A DNA stretch of 64,000 nt from DATBGO01 sp963695645 (GCA_963695645.1 CAVOHC010000012.1:124001-188000); one strand, 5' to 3'. Counted from the first letter of the stretch, positions 16,392-25,326 are shown. Notes: a model not told the origin generated them from the sequence alone. Numbers and translations: made by a program.

Positions 16392-17138
16392 TCACTCGCC
16401 ATCGAGCAGCAGCTCAGAGAGGTCCTTGACGACGACGTCTGCTCCCTCCCGCCGCAGTGCGTCGGCCTGACCTATCCGGTCCACCCCGACCACCCAGCCG
16501 AATCCGCCAGCGCGGCCCGCGGCGACACCGGCCTGCGCGTCCTCGAAAATGGCTGCCGCTGCGGGGCTGATGCCCAGCATGCTCGCGGCGGCTAGGTAGG
16601 TGTCCGGAGCCGGTTTGCCGCGCAGCTTGCCGCTGTCGGCCACTGCCGCGTCCACCACTACCTGGAAGTTATCCAGGAGCGCAGCGCCGACGAGCACGGC
16701 CCGGCAGTTGGCGCTGGCGGAGACCACCGCGCGGCCAAGACCTGCCGCCAACACGGCGCGGAGGAAGCGGACCGACCCCGGATATGCGAGCGCGCCCTCG
16801 TCGGCGATCTTCTGCAGCAGGATCGTGTTCTTCCAGTTGCCAAGCGCGTGCACGGTTTCCGCCCCCGCGTCGTCGTCATCGCTTCCCTCGGGCAGGTGAA
16901 TGCCCCTGGAGGCAAGGAACGACCGGGCCCCGTCCGCTCTGGGCTTGCCATCCACGTATCTGCCATAATCGGAGACTGGGTCGAACGGTACGAATGGTTG
17001 TCCGGTCCTGGTCGCATGCTGTCGCAGGAACGCGTCGAACATCTCCTGCCAGGCGGCGGCATGCACCACTTCGGTCTGGGTGAGCACGCCGTCGAGGTCA
17101 AAGAGGCAGGCGCTGATCCCTGCTGGCATATCGATCAT
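16392..17138 (-). CDS. HAD-superfamily hydrolase, beta-phosphoglucomutase-like
   Basis: A HAD subfamily IA phosphatase or mutase of 248 residues. Motif I is CLFDLDGVLTQTE near residue 11, with the nucleophile Asp and the second Asp two residues later. Motif II is around VVSASANC, and motif III/IV FEDAQAGVAAGRAGG near 210. Such proteins convert beta-glucose-1-phosphate to glucose-6-phosphate or dephosphorylate sugars; a related domain forms the N-terminus of OtsB1 (Rv2006) in the DosR regulon. No GH65 phosphorylase is adjacent, so the substrate is open. Two in-frame ATGs (17138, 17129) are possible; neither has a clear ribosome-binding site. Confidence 0.82.
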   Translation of the reverse strand: MIDMPAGISACLFDLDGVLTQTEVVHAAAWQEMFDAFLRQHATRTGQPFVPFDPVSDYGRYVDGKPRADGARSFLASRGIHLPEGSDDDDAGAETVHALGNWKNTILLQKIADEGALAYPGSVRFLRAVLAAGLGRAVVSASANCRAVLVGAALLDNFQVVVDAAVADSGKLRGKPAPDTYLAAASMLGISPAAAAIFEDAQAGVAAGRAGGFGWVVGVDRIGQADALRREGADVVVKDLSELLLDGE

Positions 17139-17216
17139 TAGCCCAGCCTAGAAGGGGGCGGCGCGATACGGCGCACAGACACCGGGTCTGACGCGGGCCG
17201 GCCGAGGACGTGGCAG

Positions 17217-18464
17217 ATGGACCGGAAACGGGCCGGGCGCGTGCGGCCGGCCGCGCCGCGCCCCGGCCTGCCAGGCGACGAGCTGCAGTCTCCGGCCACT
17301 CGCAGGTCCGGCTACCCGTTCCGCGGGCCCGGACTTTCGGCGCGGGTGCTGCCGTTCGCCGTGGTCGCCGTCCTCGCGGAGGTCAGCGTGGCGCTGCCGC
17401 CCGGAGCTTCCTCGGTCCCGGCCACGGTCGCCAGCGTCGTGCTACTGCTCGCCACCGGGGCGGCGTTCGCGCTGCCGTGGGCCAGGCTGCCCAGTTGGGT
17501 GCCGGTCCTGGTGCCGCTGCTGTATGTGGGGTCCGTGCTGGCACTCACCATCGGAGCAGGCGCCACATCGGGGGTGGCCATCGTCGCCCTGATGCCAGTC
17601 GTGTGGACCGCCCTGTTCCATCGCCCGTGGGACTCCGCCGTTGTGGTCGTGGCGGTCGTCACCGCCGTGGGTATCTTCTCGCTGGTGCCGACCGAGGAGA
17701 CGGCTGCGGTGATCATCAGGCGGCTGGTCTTCTGGGCGGCGCTTGGAGCCCTGATCTCGGTCGCCACGCAGGGCCTGCGGGGGCGCATCAGGCGGGCGCA
17801 GGCGGAAAGCGCGCGGCTGCAGGAGCGGCTACGTGAGGTGAGCCTGATGCGGGACAGGGATCGCATCGCCAGCGACCTTCAGGACCGGGTGATCCAGCGG
17901 ATATTCACCGCGAGCCTGTCCCTGCAGGCCGCCCTGGCCCTGACCGGCAACCCCGATCTCAGCCGCCGGATCGAAGGCGCTACCAGGGAGCTTGACGAGG
18001 CCACCCGCCTGGTCAGGCAGTCCATCTTCGGGCTCAGGGACCCGTCAGGCGACAGTGACCTGCGCCGGGGTGTCCTGAAGGTATGCGGCGAGTTCGCGCG
18101 GTCGCTCGGCACCACGCCCGATGTCTCGTTCAGCGGGGTGGCGCACGGCAGCCTGCCCGAGCGGACCGCTGCTCAGCTGCTCGAAGCGCTCCGCGAGACC
18201 CTGACCGCGGTCGGGGACCATGCCGGCCCGACTCAGGTCGCGGTGGCCGTCGGCGATGACGCACGGCTGACGGTCATTCTGCAGGGCCGCGCTCCTGCGG
18301 GCCAGGACGTGGCGCCGGGCCTGGCCGAGACCCTGCGGGAGGGCGCCCGCCAGATCGGCGCAGCGGTCGAGATCGGGCCCGATGCCGACGGTGGCACCCG
18401 GCTCGCCTGGCATTTTTGCGATCGGCCCGGCGGACTTCGGGCCCCGACTGCGGTTGGCGACTGA
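17217..18464 (+). CDS. Membrane-anchored DevS-like sensor protein with a degenerate kinase core
   Basis: A protein of 415 residues. Residues 40-190 form about five membrane helices. A coiled linker (LRGRIRRAQAESARLQERL) leads to a HisKA_3-like dimerisation segment, RIASDLQDRVIQRIFTASL. In the family this reads DLHD, His being the phospho-acceptor; here it is Gln222 (CAG at 17880). The C-terminal ATPase region lacks recognisable N and G boxes. It therefore looks like a pseudokinase that may still dimerise or sense. GAGGA lies upstream of the ATG. It is divergent from the HAD gene and no response regulator is adjacent. Confidence 0.75.
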   Translation: MDRKRAGRVRPAAPRPGLPGDELQSPATRRSGYPFRGPGLSARVLPFAVVAVLAEVSVALPPGASSVPATVASVVLLLATGAAFALPWARLPSWVPVLVPLLYVGSVLALTIGAGATSGVAIVALMPVVWTALFHRPWDSAVVVVAVVTAVGIFSLVPTEETAAVIIRRLVFWAALGALISVATQGLRGRIRRAQAESARLQERLREVSLMRDRDRIASDLQDRVIQRIFTASLSLQAALALTGNPDLSRRIEGATRELDEATRLVRQSIFGLRDPSGDSDLRRGVLKVCGEFARSLGTTPDVSFSGVAHGSLPERTAAQLLEALRETLTAVGDHAGPTQVAVAVGDDARLTVILQGRAPAGQDVAPGLAETLREGARQIGAAVEIGPDADGGTRLAWHFCDRPGGLRAPTAVGD

Positions 18465-18689
18465 GCTACCGGGGGGTGTTGACAGCCGGTCCGCCAGCTC
18501 AGCCGGCCCCCCGCCTGCCTGGTCGGCGGGGGACCGGGGTCTGGTAGCCAGCGTGCGCGGCCGCTGGCCGCGAGTTGGCCTGATGTGCTGCAGCTGCCGG
18601 ACGGGGATCCTTTCCGCACTTCCGCAATTCCTAGTCTCATCGCAGCGCCTGACGGCCCGCCGGAGTAGAGGCGAAGGTGGTTGCCGGGC

Positions 18690-18703
18690 AGGACCTTCGG
18701 GCC
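18690..18703. promoter_or_regulatory. DosR-like box
   Basis: AGGAC-CTTC-GGGCC has an almost complete left arm and a right arm with one mismatch to GNCCC. It is 49 bases before the next box. Confidence 0.4.
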
Positions 18704-18738
18704 GCGGTGCGGCCGCTGCAGCCTGGCCGCCGCCGTCA

Positions 18739-18752
18739 GGGCCTTTCGTCCC
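18739..18752. promoter_or_regulatory. DosR-like box with downstream TATAAC
   Basis: GGGCC-TTTC-GTCCC fits GGGNC-N4-GNCCC completely. TATAAC follows at 18773-18778, giving a box-near--35 arrangement on the plus strand. Confidence 0.5.
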
Positions 18753-18955
18753 GCTGCGCGGGTATAACGCCCCTGACGGCGGCGTGGCCATGTGCGCCAG
18801 CCTGGCCGTTGCTGGTGCCGCGGGCGCACCGGCGGGGCCAATGGAGGCGACTGATGAGAGCACGACCAGGCACCGGCCGTCAGCAGCATTGCGGCCGGGC
18901 GGTTGACTGCTGACCTGCGGCGGCATTAAGGACCGGTGACCTGCATGGGCGGTTA

Positions 18956-18969
18956 AGGACCAAGGTCCC
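18956..18969. promoter_or_regulatory. DosR-like box
   Basis: AGGAC-CAAG-GTCCC has 4 of 5 left-arm bases and a perfect right arm. It is 349 bases before the PPOX-fold gene. Confidence 0.5.
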
Positions 18970-19317
18970 ATCAGCTTGGGCCTGGCGTCCCTGCCAGTTG
19001 ACGCGCGGCGCCCGTGAAGGTGAAGGTGCAGCACCTGCCGCCTGGGACTTACCGGGTATCGGGGATCTGGCCGGAGCGGTCAGTAGCCGGGAGCCTGACG
19101 GGGGCGTTGGCTCACCGGCACGAAGGGGGTGCGCCGCTCGACCGGCGATGCCCGGTCTCAGGCGGTAGGTGCCGCAACGATGTTGAGTAAACAGATGGAC
19201 TTCGTGGCTTATAGGAAGATTTTGGTCGCGCCGTGAGACGGCAACGATGGAATGTGGTCACACCAGGCAAGCAGTGGCCGCGCGAGGCCTGGTGTCCCCC
19301 GGCCATAGGGAGAGGTC

Positions 19318-19755
19318 ATGATCGAGGCGCGGCAGCTACAGGAGCTGACCCAGGCCGAGTCCCTGCGGCTGCTCAGCAGCGTGCCGGTCGGCCGGGTGGT
19401 CTTCACTCACCGTGCGCTGCCGGCCATCCGCCCGGTCAATCATCTCGTCGTTGACAACACGATCATCATCATCGCCAGCCTGGGCACGCCGATCAGCGCT
19501 CACGCGGGCAGCGAGGGCGGGACAGTGGTCGCCTATGAGGCCGACATGATCGATCCCGAGACTCATCTCGGCTGGAGCGTGGTAGTGATCGGCAAGGCCG
19601 GCCGCGTTGTTGACGAGGCAGCCGTCACGGCCTACCGTAAGGCGCTGCGTCCCTGGGTCAGCGGGACGATGGATGACGTCATCGCTATCCGGGCCGACCT
19701 TGTCACCGGCTACCAGCTGGTGGCCGGCGAGGCACCGCAAGCCACCATCGGCTAG
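19318..19755 (+). CDS. Pyridoxamine 5'-phosphate oxidase-fold flavin protein (Rv3129-like)
   Basis: A split-barrel protein of 145 residues. LLSSVPVGRVVFTHRALPAI and RPVNHLVVDNTIIIIA near the N-terminus match the PPOX class that binds FMN or F420. In M. tuberculosis, Rv3129 in the DosR regulon is of this type. GGGAGAGG precedes the ATG by a few bases. It converges with acuC with only 4 bases between stops. The long upstream region carries three DosR-like boxes, the nearest 349 bases away, so control is probable but not certain. Substrate and cofactor are not readable. Confidence 0.82.
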   Translation: MIEARQLQELTQAESLRLLSSVPVGRVVFTHRALPAIRPVNHLVVDNTIIIIASLGTPISAHAGSEGGTVVAYEADMIDPETHLGWSVVVIGKAGRVVDEAAVTAYRKALRPWVSGTMDDVIAIRADLVTGYQLVAGEAPQATIG

Positions 19756-19759
19756 GTCC

Positions 19760-20944
19760 TCAGGCGAGCGGCATCAGCCCGTGCAGCGGGAACAGCGCCT
19801 TCCGGGTTGCCAGTATCGCCCGGTCGAGCGGGTCCCCCGGGTCGTAGCCCGCCTCGAAAGGGGCAAACTGAGCGGGCGCGCCCTCGGTCATCCGCTCAGG
19901 CGCCAGCTGCCCGGTCCGCCGCATGACGAAGTCACGCCATGACTGCGGGATCTTGGTGGCAGGATCGAGCGGACGGCCAGCGGCCTCGGCGAGCAGGTGC
20001 GTCCACGTTCTCGGCACCACCTGGACCAGTTCGTAGCCGCCACCGCCGGTGAGCAGCCAGCGCCCGGCAGCGAACTCATGGGCCATCTGGTGGATCTTGG
20101 CGTGCGCCGCCCGCTGTGCGTCGATGCTCAGCTGCAGGTCGGCGAGCGGATCTAGCCAATGAGTGTCGCAGCCGTGCTGGCTGACCAGGAGCTGTGGCCT
20201 GAACGCCTTCAGCAATGGCGGCGCGACGGCATGAAATGCCCGCAGCCAGCCGGCGTCTCTGGTTCCGGCGGGCAGCGCCACGTTGACTGCCGAGCCAGCC
20301 GCGCCCGGACCGCCGGTCTCGGAGGGCAGGCCGGTGCCGGGGAACAGGGTGGCCGGATGCTCGTGCAGGCTGATCGTGAGCACCCGCGGATCATCGTAGA
20401 AAGCTGCCTGCACCCCGTCGCCATGGTGCACGTCGATATCGACATAGGCGATCCGCTCGGCGCCCTGCTCCAGTAGCCAGGCGATCGCGATCGCCGGATC
20501 GTTGTACACGCAGAACCCGCTCGCGTGCCCCCGCATCGCGTGGTGCAGGCCACCCGAGATGTTGGCGCCGTGCTCCGCCGACGAGGTCCAGACGGCCCGG
20601 GCAGCGGCCAGCGTGGCCCCGGCCACCAGCGCCGAGGCCTCGTGCATGCCACGGAAGATCGGGTCGTCCGCCGTCCCGAGGCCGTAAAGGATTGCCGATG
20701 CGTCGGGTGCGGCACCGCCTGCCCGGCGCACCGCGGCTATGTACCCGGGGTCGTGCACGAACTCGAGCTCGGCGTCGGTAGCCGGCTCCGGCGCGGCAAC
20801 AGTCACGCCGTCCGCGGCCAGCACGCCAAGCGCCCGGGCCAGCTCGATCGTCAGCTCGACCCGGACTGGCGCCAGCGGATGCTCAGGCCCGAAGTCATAA
20901 GCGGTCAGCTTTTCATCCCAGGCGACATGTAAGGTGCAGGCCAT
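19760..20944 (-). CDS. acuC: AcuC-type histone-deacetylase-family protein
   Basis: A class I-like deacetylase of 394 residues. The substrate-channel histidines GGLHHAM and the zinc motif VDIDVHHGDGVQ are intact, with a later D-rich segment containing SQHGCDTHW and GGGGYE. In Bacillus, AcuC deacetylates acetyl-CoA synthetase. Here an acyl-CoA ligase/GNAT fusion is at 26781 and acetate kinase at 31308, so reversible acetylation of acetate metabolism is plausible. It starts 18 bases after cydC and appears to be last in the cydA(remnant)-cydB(remnant)-cydD-cydC-acuC unit. A GAGGATGAG-type ribosome-binding site precedes the ATG. Confidence 0.88.
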   Translation of the reverse strand: MACTLHVAWDEKLTAYDFGPEHPLAPVRVELTIELARALGVLAADGVTVAAPEPATDAELEFVHDPGYIAAVRRAGGAAPDASAILYGLGTADDPIFRGMHEASALVAGATLAAARAVWTSSAEHGANISGGLHHAMRGHASGFCVYNDPAIAIAWLLEQGAERIAYVDIDVHHGDGVQAAFYDDPRVLTISLHEHPATLFPGTGLPSETGGPGAAGSAVNVALPAGTRDAGWLRAFHAVAPPLLKAFRPQLLVSQHGCDTHWLDPLADLQLSIDAQRAAHAKIHQMAHEFAAGRWLLTGGGGYELVQVVPRTWTHLLAEAAGRPLDPATKIPQSWRDFVMRRTGQLAPERMTEGAPAQFAPFEAGYDPGDPLDRAILATRKALFPLHGLMPLA

Positions 20945-20962
20945 CTGCTCATCCTCTCTCAG

Positions 20963-22726
20963 TCACCGAGCGTTGCTGAGTTCGGCACCTGCCTGCCACA
21001 TCCGCTTATAGCCGCCATCAGCCCTGAGCAGCTGGGCGTGAGTGCCGCGCTCGGTTACCTTCCCACCGGCCAGGACGACTATCTCATCGAGCTCGTCAAG
21101 ACCGTCGAGGTCGTGGGTGATGAGGAGCGTCGTGCGGCCCTCCGTCGCGGCGAGCAGGTCCCTGGTCAGCGCCCGGCGGTTGTCGTGGTCCAGGTGCGCG
21201 GTGGGCTCGTCGAGTATGAGCAGCGCGGGATCGGCGAGGAGCGCGCGGGCGAGGGCGAGCCGCTGGCGCTGGCCGCCGGACAGGGCCGCGCCGTTGGCGC
21301 CGACTGGCGTGTCCAAGCCCAGCGGGAGCGACCGGATCCAGTCCGCCAACCTGGCCCGCGCGGCCGCGGCTGTCAGCTGCTCGTCGGTGCCGCCGGGCCG
21401 GGCCAGCCGGAGGTTGTCCCTGATGGAGGTGTCGAAGATGTGCGGATCTTGCGGGCAGCCGCCGATCCGGGTGCGCACGTCGTCAGGGGCGTAACTGGCC
21501 AGGTCGTAGCCGTTGAGAGTGGCAGCGCCCCCGGCCAGGTCGATGAACCTGAGCAGCACGGCGGCCACCGTCGATTTCCCCGCGCCGTTGGCGCCGACCA
21601 GTGCGACGCGCCGTCCGGGCGGCAGGTCGAGGTCCACGCCATCGAGAGCGAGCGGGCCGCCGGCCTGATAACGGACCTGGGCGCCGCGCAGCATCACGTG
21701 ACACGGGGCGTCTGGTAGCGGCCGCGCCGTGGCCGGCTCGCGGACCGGGTCGGGTGCGTCGAGCACCGTCGCGATCCGGCCGGCTGACACGCGGGCCTGC
21801 CCGATCTGGATGGCCGCCGCCGGCAATGCGGTGACCGCCTCGAAGGCGGCGAGCGCAGTCAGGGTGATCACCGCGAGCGGGACTCTGGTCAGCGTGCCGT
21901 CCGCGGTGGCGGCAACTCCGAGTATCAGGACACCCCAGAGGGTCAGCCCGGAGATGGCGGAGGTCAGGCCGCTACCAAGGCCAGACACGGTGGCGCCATG
22001 GCGGGCCTGCCTGGTCAGCTCGGCATCGGCCGCCGTCACCGCTTCGAGCGCGTCGTCCTGTGCGCCGTAGGCGTGCAGGTCCGCGGCGCCGGCCAGAACA
22101 TCGGTGAAGGCAGCGGCCAGCTGCCCGCGGGCCGGGGCGAGACGCCGGGCCGAATTGCGGGCCGCCACGGCGGCGATCACAGGCACGCCGAGGCCGGCCG
22201 CCAGCAGGCCGGCGGCGAGGACAGCGCCGGCCGGTGCCAGGATCAGCAGGCAGGCGATGACCGCCCCGGCGCCGACCAGCGCCGCGGCGAGCGGCGGGGT
22301 GATGCCCCTGATGAACAGGTCCTGCGTGGCATCGACATCGGAGATCAGCCGCGCCAGCAGGTCACCAGAGGTGAAGGCCGCCAGCCCGGCCGGGGCGAGC
22401 CGGTCAAGCCGGCGGTAGATGCTGACCCGCACGTCCGCCAGGATCCGGAACGCGGTGTCGTGCGAGGCGAGGCGCTCGACATAGCGGAAGACGCCGCGGC
22501 CGACGCTCAGGCCGCGGACAGCGACCACGGCGACCGAGATCGCCACGATGTTGGGGTGCTGCGAGGCACGGGCGAGCAGGAATCCGGAGACTGCGAGCAA
22601 CGCGACCCCGCAGCCGGTGGCGGCGGCACCCGCCGCGACCGCGAGCAGCAACTGCCCGCGCAGCGGCCGCGCGAGCCTGAGCAGCCGTAGCAGCGGGTCT
22701 CGGCCGGCCGGGGTAGCGGCGGTCAT
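20963..22726 (-). CDS. cydC: ABC transporter CydC (thiol exporter of cytochrome bd assembly)
   Basis: A half-transporter of 587 residues. A six-helix membrane domain occupies about 15-310 and an ATPase domain about 345-580, with Walker A GANGAGKST, signature LSGGQRQR and Walker B LLILDEP. CydDC exports cysteine or glutathione, or handles haem, and is needed to assemble cytochrome bd oxidase. Its ATG overlaps the end of cydD by 4 bases. The partner oxidase genes are ruined in this operon, so either another cydAB exists elsewhere or CydDC keeps an independent role. It is complete, with no frameshift. Confidence 0.88.
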   Translation of the reverse strand: MTAATPAGRDPLLRLLRLARPLRGQLLLAVAAGAAATGCGVALLAVSGFLLARASQHPNIVAISVAVVAVRGLSVGRGVFRYVERLASHDTAFRILADVRVSIYRRLDRLAPAGLAAFTSGDLLARLISDVDATQDLFIRGITPPLAAALVGAGAVIACLLILAPAGAVLAAGLLAAGLGVPVIAAVAARNSARRLAPARGQLAAAFTDVLAGAADLHAYGAQDDALEAVTAADAELTRQARHGATVSGLGSGLTSAISGLTLWGVLILGVAATADGTLTRVPLAVITLTALAAFEAVTALPAAAIQIGQARVSAGRIATVLDAPDPVREPATARPLPDAPCHVMLRGAQVRYQAGGPLALDGVDLDLPPGRRVALVGANGAGKSTVAAVLLRFIDLAGGAATLNGYDLASYAPDDVRTRIGGCPQDPHIFDTSIRDNLRLARPGGTDEQLTAAAARARLADWIRSLPLGLDTPVGANGAALSGGQRQRLALARALLADPALLILDEPTAHLDHDNRRALTRDLLAATEGRTTLLITHDLDGLDELDEIVVLAGGKVTERGTHAQLLRADGGYKRMWQAGAELSNAR

Positions 22727-24567
22727 GGCGTGATCGCCAAACCGGCCTGCCTGCCCGGCGCGGTGCCGGTCTGCGCGGGTGCGATGAGCCTGCCGCGGTC
22801 CAGGGCCAGGATCCTGCTGGTGCCGTCGGCAGGCGCTGGCGGGCGGTGGGTGACGAGGAGGACGGTGCGGCCCGCCATCCGGGCCTCGATTGCAGCGCCG
22901 AGCTGCGCCGCACTGGCCGGGTCGAGATGGGCGGTGGGCTCGTCAAGGAGCAGCAGCGGGGCGCGACGCAGGAACGCGCGGGCTAGGGCGATCTTCTGCC
23001 GCTGCCCGGCCGAGAGCTGCAGGGCACCCTCGGTGAGGACGGTGTCGTAGCCGCGGGGGAGCTGCCCGATGAAGTCATCGGCGCCGGCCAGCCGGCCGGC
23101 CGCCTCGATCTCCTGCCGCGGCGCACCTGGCTGGCCCAGGGCGATGTTGGCGGCGATGGTCCTGGTGAACAGGTGCGGGCGCTGCGGAACCCAGGCGATC
23201 TGCCGCAGCCAGCCGTCGGCCGCCACGTCGGCAAGGTCGCTGCCACCGGCGCTGATGGTACCGCTGGTCGGAGCAGCAGACCGGAGCAGCAGCGCGAAAA
23301 GCGAGCTCTTGCCCGCGCCGCTCGGCCCGGTCAGGGTGATCCGGTCACCGGGGCGGATGGTCAGGCTGATGGCATCGAGGGCAGGCTGGTCCCGCCCCGG
23401 GTAGGCGAGGGTGACCGCGCGCAGCCGGATCTCCTCGTGCCACAGGTCGGGGGCGGCGGCGGGAGCGCCGGCGGCGGCGAGGGCCGGAGGAAGGGCGGGA
23501 GCGCCACCGGCGGCGGCGAGGGCCGGAAGGGGGGCGGAGCCACCGGCGGCGCCGAGGGCCCGGGCAGGAGCGGGACCGCCAGCAGTACCGGCGCGGGCGC
23601 CGTCCCAGCCGCGGACCGGCGTGTCAAGGATCTCGAAGGCGCGCTGGGCGGCGGTGGCGCCCTCGGTGCTGGCGTGAAACTGGGCACCGACATTCCGCAG
23701 CGGCAGATAGGCCTCCGGGGTCAGCAGCAGGACCAGCAGGGCGGTCTGGTAGCCGAGGTGCCCGGCCAGCAGCCGGAGGCCGACCTCGACGGCCACCAGG
23801 GCGGTCGCCAGCGCGGCGGCAAGCTCGAGAACCAGGGCGGACAAGAACGCCACCCGCAGGGTCGCCATGGTTGCCGCCCGGTGCGCGCTCGTGACTTCCT
23901 TGATCACTTCCGCCTGGGCCTTGGCTCGGCCGAAGACCTTCAAGGTTGGCAGGCCCGCCACCACATCGAGGAAATGCCCGCCGAGGCGGGCAAGCAGCTG
24001 CCACTGCCGCTGCGTCCTGGCCTTGGTATGCAGCCCGATCAGGACCGCGAAGATCGGAATCAGCGGCAGCGTCACGGCAATGATCACCGCCGAGATCCAG
24101 TCGGCGAACGCGATCCTGGCCAGCACCGCAAGCGGGACTGCCACGGCGAGCACGAGCTGCGGCAGATAACGGGAGAAATAGGCATCAAGGCCGTCCAGGC
24201 CCCTGGTCGCGAGGGTGGTGATCTCCCCGGCCTGCTGGCCGCCCAGCCACCCGGGGCCCAGCCGCAGGGCATGTGCGCTCAGCTGGCTCCGCAGGCCCGA
24301 CTTGACCGCCGCGGCTGCGCGCAGCGCCGCGACCTCGCTGCCGGCCGATGCGGCCGCCCGCCCGGCTAGCACGACGGCGAGCCCGGCCAGGGTAGCCGCC
24401 GCCGCCGAGATCCCGGTGCCCCGCGCCGCGCTGGCCAGCACCCGGGCCAGCAGGCCCGCCTGCAGCAAGATCAGTACCGTTCCGGCCAGGCCGAGCCCGA
24501 TCGTGCCCGCCAGGTAGCCGCGGGCTGCCCCGGCGTGCCGCAGCAACCGGGGATCAAACGGCCTCAC
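22723..24567 (-). CDS. cydD: ABC transporter CydD (partner of CydC)
   Basis: A half-transporter of 614 residues. The membrane domain covers about 20-310 and the ATPase about 380-600, with Walker A GPSGAGKSS, signature LSAGQRQK and Walker B LLLLDEP. Between them, at about 325-375, is a repetitive alanine/glycine/proline linker not usual in the family, perhaps produced by slippage. It is paired with cydC by a 4-base overlap and begins overlapping the stop of the cydB remnant. Its open frame is intact although the oxidase genes just upstream are decayed. Confidence 0.88.
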   Translation of the reverse strand: MRPFDPRLLRHAGAARGYLAGTIGLGLAGTVLILLQAGLLARVLASAARGTGISAAAATLAGLAVVLAGRAAASAGSEVAALRAAAAVKSGLRSQLSAHALRLGPGWLGGQQAGEITTLATRGLDGLDAYFSRYLPQLVLAVAVPLAVLARIAFADWISAVIIAVTLPLIPIFAVLIGLHTKARTQRQWQLLARLGGHFLDVVAGLPTLKVFGRAKAQAEVIKEVTSAHRAATMATLRVAFLSALVLELAAALATALVAVEVGLRLLAGHLGYQTALLVLLLTPEAYLPLRNVGAQFHASTEGATAAQRAFEILDTPVRGWDGARAGTAGGPAPARALGAAGGSAPLPALAAAGGAPALPPALAAAGAPAAAPDLWHEEIRLRAVTLAYPGRDQPALDAISLTIRPGDRITLTGPSGAGKSSLFALLLRSAAPTSGTISAGGSDLADVAADGWLRQIAWVPQRPHLFTRTIAANIALGQPGAPRQEIEAAGRLAGADDFIGQLPRGYDTVLTEGALQLSAGQRQKIALARAFLRRAPLLLLDEPTAHLDPASAAQLGAAIEARMAGRTVLLVTHRPPAPADGTSRILALDRGRLIAPAQTGTAPGRQAGLAITP

Positions 24568-24749
24568 GGCTGGCCGGCGGCCGACCGGGCCGGCGAGGCG
24601 GCAGCCGGAAAGGCGTCCGCCGGGCCGATGTCAGACCGGCTGAGCCGGTTGCGCGGCCGGATCCCGACCCCGGAGTCAACGCCTTCGAGCACGAGGTAGC
24701 TCGTCCACAGGATCGCGATGAGGATGAACCATACGGTCGCGAGGTTCAT
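24564..24749 (-). pseudogene. cydB: cydB remnant: first and last segments joined in frame
   Basis: The 61-residue product starts like cytochrome bd subunit II (MNLATVWFILIAILWTSYLV, then LEG), through about residue 28. It then jumps to NRLSRSDIGPADAFP, which looks like the C-terminal tail. A normal CydB is about 340 residues, so roughly 280 codons, including the core, are missing, consistent with an in-frame internal deletion. The short frame still has GGAGGAG upstream and still overlaps cydD. It cannot form an oxidase. A single-helix peptide could still be made. The reading as a deletion, not a CydX-like gene, rests on both ends resembling CydB. Confidence 0.75.
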
Positions 24750-24764
24750 GACACTCCTCCAGGC

Positions 24765-25170
24765 TCAGTACGAGAAGGCGGGCAGCGGATCGCCTGCATC
24801 CGGCGCGCCCGCCGGCTCCTCCGGCGCGCGCCCGGATGTGGCGGATCATGGGCCGTCCGATGATCGCCGTGAGCCCAGCGTAGAGCAGGGCTTGTCCCAG
24901 CCGAAGTTCCGGAAGCGGGAGATGCGGGCCGGTTCATTCCGAGCTGGAACTCAAGCACAAACCCTGTGACGACGTACCCGGCAGATCAAGAAGGGCTTAC
25001 CGAAGAACTTTGTCATCCACCGGAAGGCAGGATCCGTTTTTAACGAACCAAGCCGTCTGCATGGCCGCGACGGGAATCGCCAGTCCTATGGTCAGCAGCA
25101 CGAGAACAAAGCGATAGACGGTGGTAATTCCGAATTGCCATGGTGAAAGGCCGAGCGCGCTCGGCAGGCC
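24765..25170 (-). pseudogene. cydA: cydA remnant: decayed cytochrome bd subunit I
   Basis: On the minus strand, near 25145 downwards, the sequence reads LSPWQFGITTVYRFVLVLLT then IGLAIPVAAMQTAW, the clear start of CydA. A stop soon follows; related pieces KFFGKPFLI and LEFQLGMN appear in other frames, so at least two frameshifts exist. About 350 codons are then missing. The last piece, PDAGDPLPAFSY followed by TGA at 24765, resembles the CydA C-terminus. Normal CydA is about 480 residues. No start codon is clear; the upper boundary is approximate. Confidence 0.75.
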
Positions 25171-25289
25171 CTCCGTCTCGCCGCTATGCCATATAACCAG
25201 GCGCTGCGCGACATAACCAGGAGCTGTGCGACGCCAATTATCTGGCCAGCGCGGCGGGCGATGCTCGGACTGCGGCGACCCCGGCCCTG

Positions 25290-25303
25290 GGGACTTTAGT
25301 CAC
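25290..25303. promoter_or_regulatory. DosR-like box, nearly identical to the DosR core
   Basis: GGGAC-TTTA-GTCAC differs from the DosR core GGGACTTTAGTCCC at one base. It is 119 bases before the first Usp gene of the plus-strand operon and also faces the decayed cydAB operon. Confidence 0.65.
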
Positions 25304-25326
25304 CGGGTGCCCGGCCGCCGATTTGC

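Larger units (their letters stand above)
18465..19317. other. Long non-coding stretch with three DosR-like boxes
   Basis: About 850 bases before the PPOX-fold gene with no convincing protein gene. It holds boxes at 18690, 18739 and 18956 and a TATAAC at 18773-18778, about 21 bases after the second box, where a -10 element would fit. A 19-codon frame (ATG at 18854, GGAGGC upstream) is the only small ORF with a reasonable ribosome-binding site. A small RNA or short peptide is possible. Confidence 0.5.

Noticed and set aside
18045..19034. A 329-codon antisense frame over the sensor gene and downstream DNA
   Set aside because: It crosses the end of the sensor gene and the box cluster, has low-complexity sequence and no family match.
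24564..24749. A CydX-like or other small cytochrome bd subunit
   Set aside because: Both ends look like CydB itself and a decayed cydA is upstream, so a deletion remnant fits better.
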